64,000 nt of DNA from Chara braunii (taxonomy: Eukaryota; Streptophyta; Charophyceae; Charales; Characeae), in the NCBI GenBank assembly GCA_003427395.1, contig BFEA01000006.1:6107118-6171117 (forward strand). Direction: 5' to 3'. The notes under the pieces were generated by a model. That model was given only the letters and a program-made list of their open reading frames with translations. It was not told the DNA's origin and ran no database searches. A program made the translations under genes and the position numbers. Below, piece by piece: positions 1-10,344 of the stretch. Position 1 is the first letter of the stretch; each line of letters starts with the position of its first letter.

Positions 1-11
1 GTGCATACATA

Positions 12-14
<3 letters not shown>

Positions 15-69
<55 letters not shown>
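15..69. repeat. (GA)n microsatellite
   Basis: Uninterrupted GA dinucleotide run of about 55 bases at the window edge. Confidence 0.97.
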
Positions 70-72
<3 letters not shown>

Positions 73-598
73 GCGGCTGCATGAGGGGGAGAATTCAAGT
101 GAAGAAGTTGGTATATATTTAGTTAGCAACGGAATCAAACATCCTTATCGTTGTAAAATCTGAGCACCTGGTTTTGCTCATTTACGAGTGCTTGATTTTA
201 TGTTCAAACATCAAATGCTGGCCGATGTGGTTACTGTCATAGGTACTCAGGATCTTATGTTCGGAGAATTGGTAAAATATGGGTGAGAGTTTATTCTCGT
301 TACCAGCAAACCTACAAAAGTAAGGATGGGAAAACGAAAAGGAAAGCGTGAGAGGTGGTCATCAGTGACTACCAAGTTTGAAACACCACTCTTTCATCCG
401 AGGGTGTCTAACTGCCTTACAATTGTTTTGGTAGAACCCTCCATTGTAGGTAGTTTATCTGGGGGTGGATGCCTTGATGCTGTGCACTAGATCAGCAGCT
501 AACTCCAGCGACGTTTATCTAAGCTTGGGGGTGTCAGTTTTTTTGGACCCTATTGTCGTCGGTGCAAGCCGTGCGCATGCTTTCCATGTGCAGGTTGA
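70..598. other. Unassigned spacer
   Basis: No protein family, RNA gene or obvious repeat recognised. Reading frames are short and uninformative. Confidence 0.6.
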
Positions 599-746
599 TT
601 AAACCACCAGTACTTCGCCCATATATGGGCCGTGGGGCTGCATCAGTTCGAGTTGAATGGATTTGGACTGGAATCTCCAGGCCCGTTCGGCCCAGCTTTT
701 TGTGCCGCGTGTATGACCGCAAACTTTGGAAGTACTGGTGGCTTAA
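599..746. mobile_element. TTAA-flanked MITE, copy 1
   Basis: A 140-bp non-coding element (603-742) bounded by TTAA at 599-602 and 743-746. The left end reads ACCACCAGTACTTCG and the right end, reverse-complemented, reads GCCACCAGTACTTCC, so the terminal inverted repeats match at 13 of 15 positions. The interior is GGCC-rich. Three further elements with the same ends are at 9563, 11650 and 56556. A TTAA target duplication is the hallmark of piggyBac-type transposition, but no transposase is encoded here, so the superfamily is inferred. Confidence 0.75.
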
Positions 747-1110
747 GGTGATGTGTGGTCAATTGAGAAATGGAAAATGTCAACAGTTGTATTCGAAAAG
801 AGGATGGCAAGCCATGGGTGCAGGAATTCTCTGGCGTCTGTGTTTTGAATTCATCATGCCTGTAGGGGTGAAAAGGGGTATAAGAAAGGTGTTAAAAAGA
901 GAACAAACGGGCGAGTGTTTGACAGAGTGCTTCTATAGGAAAAGACTCCACGATAACGTTATGGCGGCCGCAAGTTTTCCGGTAGCGCTAGCGTTAGCAT
1001 TTTTTCCGGTGCGCTATTCGGGAGGTTTGAAACCCTCCCTGGTTAGTGGTCACTGAGGAAGCGCAGGGCTTGGCGCTACAGGTAAACTCTAGGCCCGGGA
1101 GAACACGGCG
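747..1110. other. Unassigned spacer
   Basis: No recognisable gene. A short open frame covers part of it without similarity to a family I know. Confidence 0.55.
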
Positions 1111-1210
1111 GTTGGCACGTTAGTGCTCTTAAGTTAGTGTTTTCAGGTAACACTGGATGGCAGTTGGCACGTTAGTGCTCTTAAGTTAGTGTTTTCAGGT
1201 AACACTGGAT
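1111..1210. repeat. 52-bp tandem duplication
   Basis: Two near-identical copies with period 52, starting GTTGGCACGTTAGTGCTC at 1111 and 1163. Confidence 0.95.
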
Positions 1211-1578
1211 AAGCCATCTCCGAATAGTCACCGCCACGATGACCTTGGTGAGGTCCGTGCTTCTTGTTCGGCAATTTCCGGGCACTCTCCGATGAGGTGG
1301 AAGACGGACAGGCTGACCCCCGTATTTCGTTCTATCCATCAGTTGATGCGACTCTTTTCGAAGTCTAGCAGTTCACCATCGGTGTGAGAGGTTTTGAAGG
1401 GTTTGCGCCACAGTAGGTGCCGGCCATTGATGTGTACGGCCATAACTGTTTTTAGTAACGATTGAACAAGACTCGTCAAACAAGCTATGGCATCACAAGG
1501 AGAGATCCTGCAAGGGAGGTCAAGGGGGCAACAAGGCAGCAGAGGACGTTTCCCTCTGAACAGTACAGATGTGCCTCT

Positions 1579-1622
1579 CGGATGAAGACCAGATGAAGAC
1601 CAGATGAAGACCAGATGAAGAT
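1579..1622. repeat. 11-bp tandem repeat (GATGAAGACCA)x4
   Basis: Four head-to-tail copies of an 11-bp unit just before the first LINE ORF1 similarity. Confidence 0.95.
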
Positions 1623-1679
1623 GCTGATATCTAAATGTTATGGCGACGGTGTTTTACTGGAGAAATTTTGACATTGTGA

Positions 1680-2317
1680 ATGGATCATCGAGAATGGAGT
1701 ACGGGTTTTGTAGTCAATCCACGGCTCGACGATCTCACCACAGCCTGGCTTAAGAAACACACGGTTACAATAATATTTCAAGGTGCTGCGAGGGATCTGC
1801 CGATGAGAACCAGAGAAGACTTGATACGGGCTTATGAGAATGGTTGGCATAGAGAACGAAGTTTTGACCGTAATTCTGGAAGAGGCTGAGTAATGCTGAG
1901 GGAACCAACATCGTCTCTTATGTAGCGAAGTCCAGGGAAGTAGCTGAGTTCATGCTGAGGGAACCAACGTCGTCTCTTATGTAGCGAAGTCCAGGGAAGT
2001 AGCGCAGTGGATGGTGGCGAAGGCGGAGGACAAAGTGACTATCCGAGGTATGGATTAGGGCATGATTTTTAAACCTTGGTTGACGCGCTGAGGACGAATC
2101 CGAGTTCTGGGTTATGGCGATTCGTGTCCCCTTAATTTTCCACGTTGAGAGTATGGTGGAAACTTCGATGGGACGCATAATAAACAGTATCCCTCCAGAA
2201 CAAGACCGCACCAAGCCTAAACTCATGAACCTCAAATTCGAGCTTGCTAAGGAGGGAGAAGGTAACTTCGAGCCGGAGCTTTCGATCCACTTGGGAAGTG
2301 AGACCGTCCTGATTTAA
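1680..2317 (+). pseudogene. LINE ORF1 (gag-like), N-terminal part, broken
   Basis: Translations in several frames give gag-like pieces: one with G-A-A-R-D-L-P and YENGWH (about 1780-1850), and one at 2114-2317 with MAIRVPL, FHVESMVE and PEQDRTKPKLMNLKFELA. ORF1 of plant LINEs binds RNA and packages the transcript. Here the frame is broken several times, including a 59-bp tandem duplication at 1893-2009 that shifts it. Assignment to ORF1 rests on position upstream of the endonuclease and on the style of the peptide, so the exact subfamily is uncertain. Confidence 0.55.
1893..2009. repeat. 59-bp tandem duplication inside LINE ORF1
   Basis: The unit starting ATGCTGAGGGAACCAAC occurs at 1893 and again at 1952 with few differences. 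Because 59 is not a multiple of 3, it shifts the frame. Confidence 0.93.
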
Positions 2318-2322
2318 GTTCG

Positions 2323-2697
2323 TGTGTAAACATACGCCTTGGTGTATGAGATGCAGATGGTGGAATCGTACGGCGGAAAATCGCTGCCCAAGAGCTGAAG
2401 AAGAGGAAAGCTAATCAGGAAGAAAAAGTACAGCGACGGCCAAACCTCATCGCAACCGTCAACAACGAGGACAGGAGAATCATCAAATTCGACAGGCAGC
2501 TTCTCAAGACTGTGTAAACATACGCCTTGGTGTATGAGATGCAGATGGTGGAATCGTACGGCGGAAGATTGCTGCCCAAGAGCTGAAGAAGAGGAAGCTA
2601 ATCAGGAAGAAAAAGTACAGCGACGGCCAAACCTCATCGCAACCGTCAACAACGAGGACAGGAGAATCATCAAATTCAACAGGCAGCTTCTCAAGAC
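2323..2697. repeat. 188-bp tandem duplication inside LINE ORF1
   Basis: Copy 1 is 2323-2510 and copy 2 starts at 2511, both beginning TGTGTAAACATACGCCTTGG. They differ at a handful of bases plus one single-base deletion in copy 2, so the duplication is recent compared with the rest of the element. Confidence 0.95.
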
Positions 2698-3872
2698 CGT
2701 TCCTCGAACTCAGAAGGAGCACACCTGTTTCATTCTACGGGTGGGGCACGGAGTGGCATACCGCCAACTAGGATCGAGAGCAGGAGGTCCAAGTGGAGAG
2801 TTCCACTGCAGAGAAAGGGGTCAATCCAGCGGCAGTCAAAGGGCCTCGGTGACAAGGCAAGACCAACTACTACCTCTGCAGCAACAACACCGAGGGGCCT
2901 TCAGGCCATAGGCACCCCAAGGAAGTTCCAAGGCTTGATCAAGTGAGTTCGCCATACTTCCCGGCTTCGCTAGGGTATGGCAATTTTTTTTCGGCCGCAA
3001 CATGGAGGCTCAGAGGGAGGCAATTACCTCATGACATCTGCTGGCACAAGGACTCCGGCAGCCAGAAGCGCACCAGGTGGAAGCAGCAATAGTCGCTGGA
3101 ATTTTTCCGAGCGTAGAAGGCCCGAACGGTTGAGAGGCATTGAGTCTAGGGCAGTGCAGGTGAGGGAGGTCAGACAGGTGGAGGATGAACATCAGGGGGA
3201 AGGAGACGAGGGAGTGGACGGACTACCCGATGGTTCGATTGACCAATACCAATCTCAAGGATCAAGGATGGAGGAATCCCCTCGTAATATTCCCCCGGGG
3301 GGTGAAAGAGGTCTTCTGGAAGACGGGGTCTTCGAAGAACAACTGCTCCTGCCTGTCATTGGCCTAGTTGACAAAGAAGATAACTGGATTCTGCCGACAG
3401 CTGGTGTCGAAGAAATACCGATGGAGGCTTCGATCCGGGAAAGGGTGAGATACCTCTATGCAGACAGATTCCCCTTTCGTCTGTTCCCGGAGTTTATGTT
3501 GCCTAAACTCAGGGTGGAGGTAGCAGATGACAAGGTAGTTTGTTACACTATTACCTTCATCGATGCACGTCTCCTGAGACGGGTCTATCCTCGGTAGGGC
3601 TAGGCATATTCTCGCTGGATGCACTTTTACAGCCATCCATCCATTTGCTGTCGAATGTGATAGTTGAACCAGGTGTACCGGCTTCCTTTCTGGCAGACCT
3701 CCACCCCAACATGCCCAGAATGTGTAATCTGTCACCAGACCTGTTTCATGAATGCCTCTCCGAAGAGTGGCCGATTAACGATGGTCAAGAAGACGAGGAA
3801 GGCACCAGAGATCAGAATCCAGTTCCAGCAGGCATCCAGTCAGCAGGCCTGAACCCAGCAGTTGATGGGTAG
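2511..3872 (+). pseudogene. LINE ORF1, C-terminal part, broken
   Basis: Three overlapping frames (2534-2911, 2977-3597, 3540-3872) carry the remainder of ORF1. After the duplicated block comes a Cys/Trp-containing, Glu/Arg-rich stretch (C-R-W-W then C-P-R-A-E-E-E-E), which may be a decayed zinc-knuckle region. It continues into hydrophilic sequence (the 2977-3597 frame has ERVRYLYADRFPFRLFPEF near its end). The 3540-3872 frame ends just as the endonuclease ORF begins, fitting a two-ORF LINE. No catalytic domain is expected here and none is seen. Function as gag is inferred from position. Confidence 0.5.
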
Positions 3873-4490
3873 CTTAAAGATAGCAAGCTTGAACGTGAGG
3901 GTGCTTGGGGATACAAATGGCAAATAGAAAGGGAAAAGGCTGAAGAGTTGGATTCATGGAAAAGGGATAGATGTGATGATGTTACGGGAAACGAAGCTGT
4001 CTGAGGTGAAACTAACCCAACTGACGGAATGGTGGGATGGACTCCAACTCTGGTCCCCGGCCAGGGGATCCAAAGGAGGGGTGGTGGTCATCCACAGAAG
4101 ACTGGAAGCAAGAATAATTGATTCTGATTGTGATATATGGGGGCGTTGGTGTTGGATTAGGATACAGATAGGTGAAACAGAATGGGCATTCACATCTCTG
4201 TATGCTCCGAATGAACCTAGAGAGAGAATCGTGTTCTTTGACATGCTGCGCCATGTGCTCCCTAACTGTGGAAATCTCATCATTGGAGGTGACTGGAACA
4301 CTGTTCTCAGTCCGGGGATGGGTTCTGAATCAGATGACCGTCTCACAACTGACGGAGCCAAGCTGCTCAGTTGGATTGGTGCTTGGAAGCTCAGAGACGT
4401 CTTTAGAGACCTTAACCCAATGAAGCAGGAGTTCACTTGGGTAGGCTAATCTGTTCAGCACGTGGGAGTCTGAACAAGAATTGATTTCTC
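3865..4490 (+). pseudogene. LINE ORF2, APE-type endonuclease domain
   Basis: Begins ATGGGTAGC at 3865, giving M-G-S-L-K-I-A-S-L-N-V-R, the classic opening of an APE-type endonuclease that nicks target DNA for target-primed reverse transcription. A TAG at 3925-3927 interrupts the frame, which then continues in phase to 4449. Visible motifs are DVMMLRETKL (metal-binding Glu), a G-S-K-G-G-V-V-V block, the SLYAPNEP block and the GGDWNTVL block with its Asp and Asn. A second stop is at 4447-4449, and similarity ends near 4490 where an LTR-like repeat begins. Assignment to the family is confident. The gene is dead. Confidence 0.88.
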
Positions 4491-5370
4491 TCACCTCCAA
4501 AGTATGAAACGGTTTTCACCTTTGCAGAAGCAGATGCAGATCCCGGGGTTCGATCCCTAGACCTTACCTGCACCCGTGTACAGCATTGAGTAGACCCGTG
4601 TTTTGAACTCGCGACCTGTGTTTTAGTAGTGACTGTACTTTGTCATAGGTCCCTGTAGTTGTAGGGGTTCGATCTGTAGATCTGTCAAGTAGGAGTTAAC
4701 AGATGTGTAGAGGTCGAAACTGCTAGGCTAGAGGTCTGTAGGTAAGTCGTAAGTCCAGCTGCGTCGAGTAGGCAGTGCGACTGCATCGAGTCGGCAGTGC
4801 AACGCCGTGCAGTCAGCGGTACCGGTCCAGTCAGTCGCAGTCCAGTCAAGCAAGTACCGTGTGGGACTGTGTGCACCGAGGGCCTGGAGGAAAGGGGCAG
4901 ACCCGCGACCAACAGAAGTATAAATCAGGAGGCAGCGTCCAGGGATTCATTCATTCGCTGCGTAAGCCATGCGGAAGCGCCGTCTCAAGCGACTTGTGCG
5001 AGGTGGTCTGCAGAGCGCCCGAGGTCGAAGAGGCCTGGAAGAAGTTAGCGTAGCCATAGTTAGTGGTTAAGCGGCCATAGCCGCTGTAGATAGGAGAGAG
5101 ACACAAGAGTGTGTATGTGTGCGGGGTATTCAGGGTGATCCAGAGTTGAGTGTGTGCGAACAGTGGCGTTGGAGACAGTGTCGAGAGTTGGGTTGTACAG
5201 GCGCTGAAGCGCCGTAGCTTGTTGAAGCAAGTTTGCGCCTGAACTGTGTTCTCGAGTTCCATATCTCTGAGTTTTGAGTGGGCGCTGTGCGCCAGTGTGA
5301 ATCGCCATCTGTTTGCATGTATGTGAAGCGGAGAAGAAAGCGAGTCTGATTGCAAGCAGCAAGAAACGCT
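4491..5370 (+). mobile_element. LTR-like dispersed repeat inserted in the LINE (copy 1)
   Basis: LINE coding similarity stops near 4490 and resumes near 5385. The sequence between is related to 42211-42535 and 42725-43345. Shared blocks include GCAGATCCCGGGGTTCGATC near the left end, a TATA-like TATAAATCA at 4919, then GAGGCAG, AAGCCATGCGGAAGC and GCGGCCATAGCCG. A TATA box followed by a conserved transcribed-looking stretch is what a solo LTR would look like, but I could not fix TG...CA ends or a target duplication. It could also be another non-autonomous repeat. Confidence 0.55.
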
Positions 5371-5379
5371 GTTCAGAAA

Positions 5380-5930
5380 GTCCACATACAGAATGCACCA
5401 TTTTCTGATCGCAAGCCCATTGTGTTAGAGTGCCTCACTTCCACTTTGGCCGAGAGAGGCACTGGCTATTTCTGGCGTAATTCGCTCCTACTGCAAGATG
5501 AAGACATCGTTCGATGGATTGAGGAGTTTTGGCAGAGCTGGAGGTCTGCCAGACAGGACTTTGATGCCTCAGCGGAATAGATCGACGCAGGTCTCAGAGT
5601 TATCTCCTTGAAGCTGGATTCGTTCTCCCGAATAGCAGCGTTCCTCCAGGACAAGGAAGAACAAACTCTTTGGAAGAAGGTGGAAGTGGCAGAAGAGAGA
5701 TTAGGGGAACACTCGATTTCAGACCTTTTTTGGGCTGAGGAAAGGAAGGAGAGGTTGCAGGAGTGGGAGAGTTATCAGTGCCGTAAGCAGGAAAGGTGGA
5801 ACCAGATACTACAGACAAAACGGATTGTGACGTCAGACAGAATGACTAAAGAGACTTTCAAGAGACTTCTTCCAAGAAACAGAACGGTCCAGATGAGGGA
5901 ACTGCAACACCCACATCTGTTGGGTTAGCG
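5380..5930 (+). pseudogene. LINE ORF2, linker between endonuclease and RT
   Basis: Resumes the LINE after the insertion with PFSDRKPIVL (a form of the S-D-H-x-P motif that ends APE endonucleases), then G-T-G-Y-F-W-R-N and DIVRWIEEFWQSW, followed by a Lys/Glu-rich helical stretch (ERKERLQEWESYQCRKQERW). This is the usual layout upstream of a LINE RT. There is a stop at 5578-5580 and a frameshift before 5608. Confidence 0.75.
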
Positions 5931-5954
5931 ACGAGCAACGTCAAGTGAGGATAT

Positions 5955-6667
5955 GTGCAACTATGCTGCACAGCCTACTTTCAGGACATTTTAACGATAA
6001 GGTGCCCATTTGACTACTTGGACACCAACATGGCAGAACTGTCACTCATAGGAAGAGCGTTGGTAATAACGGTATCAGGTTTTGCTCTTCTCTGGTACGA
6101 AGCAGCAGTCCGAAGATTGTCCCCAGCAACAGTCGAGACGGTGAAGTGGACCTGTTTTTCAGATTGGAGAGCTGCTCTGTGGACGGTGTGGGTGAATGCT
6201 GGATGGAATCGTACAAGCAGGAGCTTCAAGGCCCTCCAAAATTGGAAAGAGTTGGCATGCAACTGCACTATGGCCTGAATGGATTCACAGAGGTCAGGGT
6301 AAGGATGCAGGCACCTGCGGAAGCAGGCCTCCCGATGATCCCTTTCTTAGTTGGCAATGGCACCCCTCTCAAGAAGTCGAGGGTTGACGAGGCAGCATGG
6401 GGATGGAAGGTGGAGGAAGAACTTCTTCACGGATTGGGTAACCTCAGCGTGAAATTGCTTCAGAAACTTGAAACAGGACCAAAGGCACTAGTCTCTAAGA
6501 TTGATGGAAGGTGGCAAAGGGAGATTTCGGATCTTCCACCCGCGATGGGCAAAGAACTGTCACGTGTCTCGTCACAGTTGAAGGTTCTCCCGTCACAAAA
6601 AACGGGCCTCCCTGCTACGGCTTCAGGCACACCTAGCAGTTCCGACCTCAAAATGGCTGTCAGATAA
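5955..6667 (+). pseudogene. LINE ORF2 remnant spanning the RT deletion
   Basis: Starts with AYFQDILTIRCPFDYLDTN, the lead-in to the RT, then jumps at about 6030 to RALVITVSGFALLWYEAA and later post-RT sequence (6146-6667). The fingers, palm and thumb motifs (no F-x-D-D, no R-Q-G-x-P-L) are missing from all three plus frames, so roughly the whole RT has been deleted. Confidence 0.65.
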
Positions 6668-6671
6668 GGGA

Positions 6672-7025
6672 ATGGCTGTCAACACAGTCTGTGACCGCTG
6701 TCAGAATGAGACGGAATCGACATCTCACCTTTGGTGGGACTGTCCCGAATCACGGCGGTGGTGGGAATGGTGGGAGTATGATTGGAAGAGATTTACAGGG
6801 CTAACGGAGTTCACAGGTCAGAGGTGGGCACGTTTAGGTGGGACCCCGGAGGGCTTCAACTGTAAGGAGGGATGGGGGTTTATAGCGCAGGTGTGTCGTG
6901 CAATCCTCCTTTCGGTTATCTGGCTCGATCGGAATGGTCAGAGATTCCAGGGTGTTAGTATGACAGAGTGGCAGGCAGGAGCAACTTTCAAACTCCTACT
7001 GGCCAACGCCATTCGGGCAGACTAG
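6672..7025 (+). pseudogene. LINE ORF2 C-terminal zinc-binding (zf-RVT) domain
   Basis: An open frame of 117 codons shows V-C-D-R-C-Q, E-T-E-S-T-S-H-L and W-W-D-C-P-E-S, the Cys-x2-Cys...His...Cys pattern of the zinc-binding region found after the RT in plant LINEs. It then has paired Trp residues and a terminal W-L-D-R-N-G-Q-R-F block. This is probably the true C-terminus of the element. Confidence 0.85.
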
Positions 7026-7028
7026 TAC

Positions 7029-7085
7029 GGAGGGTCAAGGGCATTGATAGAGGAGGGTCAAGGGCATTGATAGAGGAGGGTCTAA
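7029..7085. repeat. 23-bp tandem repeat
   Basis: GGAGGGTCAAGGGCATTGAT starts at 7029 and 7052, with a partial third copy at 7075. It lies just after the LINE stop. Confidence 0.9.
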
Positions 7086-7286
7086 AGGAACAGGGTTTCC
7101 TCTCGACCGAATTAGGCCGGGGTCAGACCGTCGCTATGTTATGAACCTGGTTGCTTGTTGTCAGATGACCAGCACTCACTCACATAGACTTCCAGGTATA
7201 CCCATACATACACAGAAGGAAGGGGAGAGGATGGGAGTATCACACCGCACAGGGGGTGAGAAACACAGCGGAAGACTTAACCATGC

Positions 7287-7857
7287 GATATGACCTAAGT
7301 AGCAAATCCGGATATCCGGCAGACCAATTCTATCCGGAATTTTTCAATCCGGATGAAATTTCCGGATTAATTCCGGATATGGAAAATCCGGCCCTACGCG
7401 AAATATTTTTTTCTTACCGAAAAAAAAAAATCAAAAAAATCTGGAAAAAATTATGTTGTTCATATCAATGATATGAACAACTTTTGGTTTGAGGCCGTCT
7501 TTGATTACTCAACAGATATGAAGATAAAAAATAAAACTGAACAAGAAAATAATATTTAGATAAAAAATTATAGAATGAATGAAGCACCCCCCCTCGAAAC
7601 CCCTTTGTTCCGTATCTTATCCCCTTTGAACCCTTCCAGGCCCTATCAAGCTTTTCATGAAATAGGAACGTAGTTCTATTGTACTTTGCATGCGCAATAT
7701 CACTTTTTTTTTTTTTTTTTTTTTTTGCTTTTGAACTTTTTTTAGGCCTTTTTTTTTTAATCATCCGGATTTCCAGATGATCCTACCCCCCGACCATCCG
7801 GCCAGATAATCCGACCAGATTATCCGGCCAGATAACCCATGCTACCTAGGATATGAC
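7287..7857. mobile_element. hAT-like MITE with 8-bp TSD, copy 1
   Basis: Non-coding element of 555 bp (7295-7849) flanked by perfect 8-bp duplications GATATGAC at 7287-7294 and 7850-7857. The ends are CTAAGTAGCA and, on the other strand, CTAGGTAGCA. The interior has many TCCGGAT/ATCCGG palindromic words near both ends and A- and T-homopolymers in the middle. A 552-bp relative with its own different 8-bp TSD is at 28410-28977. Eight-base duplications are typical of hAT transposons. The terminal bases are not the usual CAG-type hAT ends, so the superfamily is tentative. Confidence 0.88.
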
Positions 7858-8194
7858 AGAGTACACTGAAAGTGCAATTCGCTCCACAGAATCCTCACAA
7901 CCAGTCACAAAGGAAAGCCGAGTAGATCACTTCCAGGAAACAATGCAGCAAAGATAGATCACACACAGTATCACCACTGTTTATTAAAGAGTCTCGTATT
8001 GCTAGAATAACCTCAGAACCATGGTGGGCTGCTCAGAAATGAGCAGCGCTTCTTCCCCAACCCTGAGTAATCGCTATCACTACCTGTGAGTCCCTGAAAC
8101 ATTCAGCGCCACCCAAATACTGCTTCCAGAGGGAAGCTCCACCCTGAAACAGGCCCCTGAGGCCAAGCGCCTCTCAGAGGATGAAGAAGAAGAC
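7858..8194. other. Unassigned spacer
   Basis: No gene or repeat recognised. Confidence 0.6.
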
Positions 8195-8409
8195 CAGCGC
8201 AACAGGCTCTGATGATGATGAAGTGCCAGAAGGCCTCTCTGATGAAGATCTTCAGCAGCGTCACCTCTCCTGACAAAGATGATCTCTGAGGATACAACCT
8301 GCAGCGCAACAGGCACTGATGATGATGAAGTGCCAGAAGGCCTCTCTGATGAAGATCTTCGGCAGCGCCACCTCTCCTGACAAAGATGATTCTCTGAGGA
8401 TACAAACTG
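8195..8409. repeat. 107-bp tandem duplication
   Basis: CAGCGCAACAGGCNCTGATG begins copies at 8195 and 8302. The two copies are nearly identical. GATGATGATG and CTCTCTGATGAAGATCTTC words lie inside. Confidence 0.95.
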
Positions 8410-9170
8410 CAGCTATGGCTGCAGCGCCGCTACCCTGAAACTCTACTCCTGAGGAGGGTTCAGCAGGGCACCAACTTCTCCTGCTCCCAGCAGACTTCAG
8501 ATAGCCCAGACCTGTGAACAGCCCTGCGTGCTGTCAGAGAACAGCGAAGGTCCCAGCTATGGCCGACAGTTCGAAGGTCTGGCTATGTCTGTCTCCTCCA
8601 GCGCCGAAGCTGTACCACCATCAGTTCACTTGTTACGCAGCCCCGATGTTACGGCGATGTACACGGTACCAACTGCCAAAGGCCCTACGGTCACATATTT
8701 CGGTTAGCCCTCAGCCAAACAAAATTATGAATCTAGCCTACCTATGTTATAGCCTCGAGTCGACGGGTCGCAGGCTGCGGAATCAGCAAGTCATTGCAGT
8801 TAGGTCTGTGCAGTTGTAGTAGTGACAGGTGGTAAGGTAACGTGAATCGTTTTTTCCAGTAATAGAAGTATAATATAACAGGGGAATTGATTAATAGGAA
8901 TTATCTTGAGTTCTGGGTTAAACTGGAGAATCAAGTTTGTTGGTTTTGATTGGTCGAAAAGCTAAACCAGCTGATGCTGCCGGGATAACTCCGGGTTGAA
9001 GTGTCATTTGATGATTTTGGAATATAAGACCTTCATTTGAGAGGGTAAAAAAGAAGAAAAACAAAAGCCCCCACCCCCCGATCGATAAAACCCAGCCGAC
9101 AAAGACTCTGCATTTCACCCTAGTTAAAACGACTTATTTTATTGGGGAAAATTGTCATAAAACCTCGACG
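8410..9170. other. Unassigned spacer
   Basis: No recognisable gene. Contains a purine-rich then C-rich stretch near 9048-9080. Confidence 0.55.
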
Positions 9171-9395
9171 CGACGAGGCCTTTGTATTCATTTGCCCCCG
9201 AAAAGGGGCAAAAAGTGCCGCAGGCCCCAAGATGACTTCTGGCGTCATTTGTGCACCCTGTGAAACACTTTCCCACCGTTTAGCACAGCGGGCGTTACTG
9301 GCCCAGCCAGGGTACAAAAATGACACGAAAAGTCATTTTGGGGCCTGCAACACTCTTTGCCCCGTTGGGGGGGAAATCAATACAAAGGTTCTTCG
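9171..9395. mobile_element. Foldback (long inverted repeat) element
   Basis: Left arm 9171-9260 pairs with right arm 9307-9395 across a 46-base spacer. Shared blocks include CCTTTGTATTNATTT, GGGGCAAA, GCAGGCCCCAA, ATGACTT and GTCATTT. Arm identity is roughly 80 percent by eye. There is no coding capacity. Target duplications were not identified. Confidence 0.82.
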
Positions 9396-9562
9396 AAAGA
9401 GTGATGGCGGAGATGTTCAATTAACAAGCTCTTTGGTGCCAAGTGGGCATTTCTGGCAGCCATGCCGAGCGGATTGGCCTATAAGAGAAGAGCGTTTTTT
9501 TAAGGCCTGGGATTGTCCCTGCTAGGGGCTAAGTATCAGGAGATAGGTGCCAGAGTCTCCGC
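9396..9562. other. Unassigned spacer
   Basis: Nothing recognised. Confidence 0.5.
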
Positions 9563-9972
9563 TTAAACCACCGGTACATGGCCCCAGCCAAGGTGAGAAT
9601 CCGATTGAGCCTCTCCTAAAGTTTTGAAGGCTCAAGACAGAACGTCCCAAGGGTCATTAGGGGGGGGAAAATGGGGTGACACTAGTCCCAACCCTGTCCT
9701 ATCCCGTTGGGTGATACTGGGCCCAGATGAACCCAGGTGAACAAAACAACAAATTCAGGCCGGCCCCAGGTGAACCCTGTCCCGAGTCCCTCGACTTTTC
9801 GGAGAGGCCCATTCAAATTCTCCAGATGCACGGGCCCAGATGAACCCAGGTTCAAGGAGCTTGTGGGCAAAGATGGTGGAGACTTGCAGCACTAACCCGG
9901 TGATTTTTGTAACAGGCTGGCACATGTCGGCCGCATTTATCCTATTGCCTTCCAGATGCACGGGTGGTTTAA
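9563..9972. mobile_element. TTAA-flanked element, longer copy (copy 2)
   Basis: TTAA at 9563-9566 and 9969-9972 bound 402 bp. The left end is ACCACCGGTACATGG and the right end, reverse-complemented, is ACCACCCGTGCATCTGG. These match the ends of the elements at 599, 11650 and 56556, but the body is longer and contains repeated CCCAGATGAACCCAGG words. It may be a composite or carry later duplications. Confidence 0.6.
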
Positions 9973-10070
9973 GGAGCTTGTGGGCAAAGATGGCGAAGAC
10001 CTGCAGCACCAACCCGACGATTTTTGTGACAGGCTGGCACATGTCGGCCGCATTCATCCTATTGCCTTCC
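9854..10070. repeat. 117-bp tandem duplication overlapping the TTAA element
   Basis: AAGGAGCTTGTGGGCAAAGA begins at 9854 and again at 9971, followed in both by CAGGCTGGCACATGTCGGCC. The second copy starts at the right TTAA of the element, so the element junction lies between the copies. Confidence 0.88.
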
Positions 10071-10295
10071 CCGCAGCACAATGCACCCTCATCCGGAATG
10101 TATGCCTTCCCCTGACACAATGTACCCTCATCCTGAATGTACTGGACTGGAAAGATCGGAGGTATAGCATTCATGATCAGGGTGTGTCGTGTTCGGGGAA
10201 GACAGTTTAGGATCTCAATTGCCCTGCGGTGACCATTATGTATATTTCCAAGAAGTTGTGGCCTTTGGGTTGCATCTGTGGTTTTCTTTTCCTTT

Positions 10296-10299
<4 letters not shown>

Positions 10300-10341
<42 letters not shown>
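10300..10341. repeat. (CT)n microsatellite
   Basis: CT run followed by CACACACACA. The open frames crossing it on both strands are artefacts of the repeat. Confidence 0.97.

Positions 10342-10344
<3 letters not shown>

Larger units (their letters stand above)
1640..7025 (+). mobile_element. LINE (non-LTR retrotransposon), degraded, RT domain deleted
   Basis: Plus-strand non-LTR retrotransposon remnant. In order it shows an ORF1 (gag-like) region at about 1680-3870, an APE-type endonuclease domain at 3865-4490, the endonuclease-to-RT linker at 5380-5930 and a C-terminal zinc-binding domain at 6672-7025. A foreign LTR-like segment sits at about 4491-5370. The palm RT domain expected between the linker and the zinc-binding domain is absent: similarity jumps from linker (ending near 6010) straight to post-RT sequence. 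Stops and frameshifts occur throughout, so it cannot move autonomously. The domain order is that of L1-type plant LINEs. Exact 5' and 3' ends and target duplications were not found. Confidence 0.85.

Noticed and set aside
4530-4700. tRNA-like GGGGTTCGATCC words
   Set aside because: Part of the LTR-like dispersed repeat. No cloverleaf.
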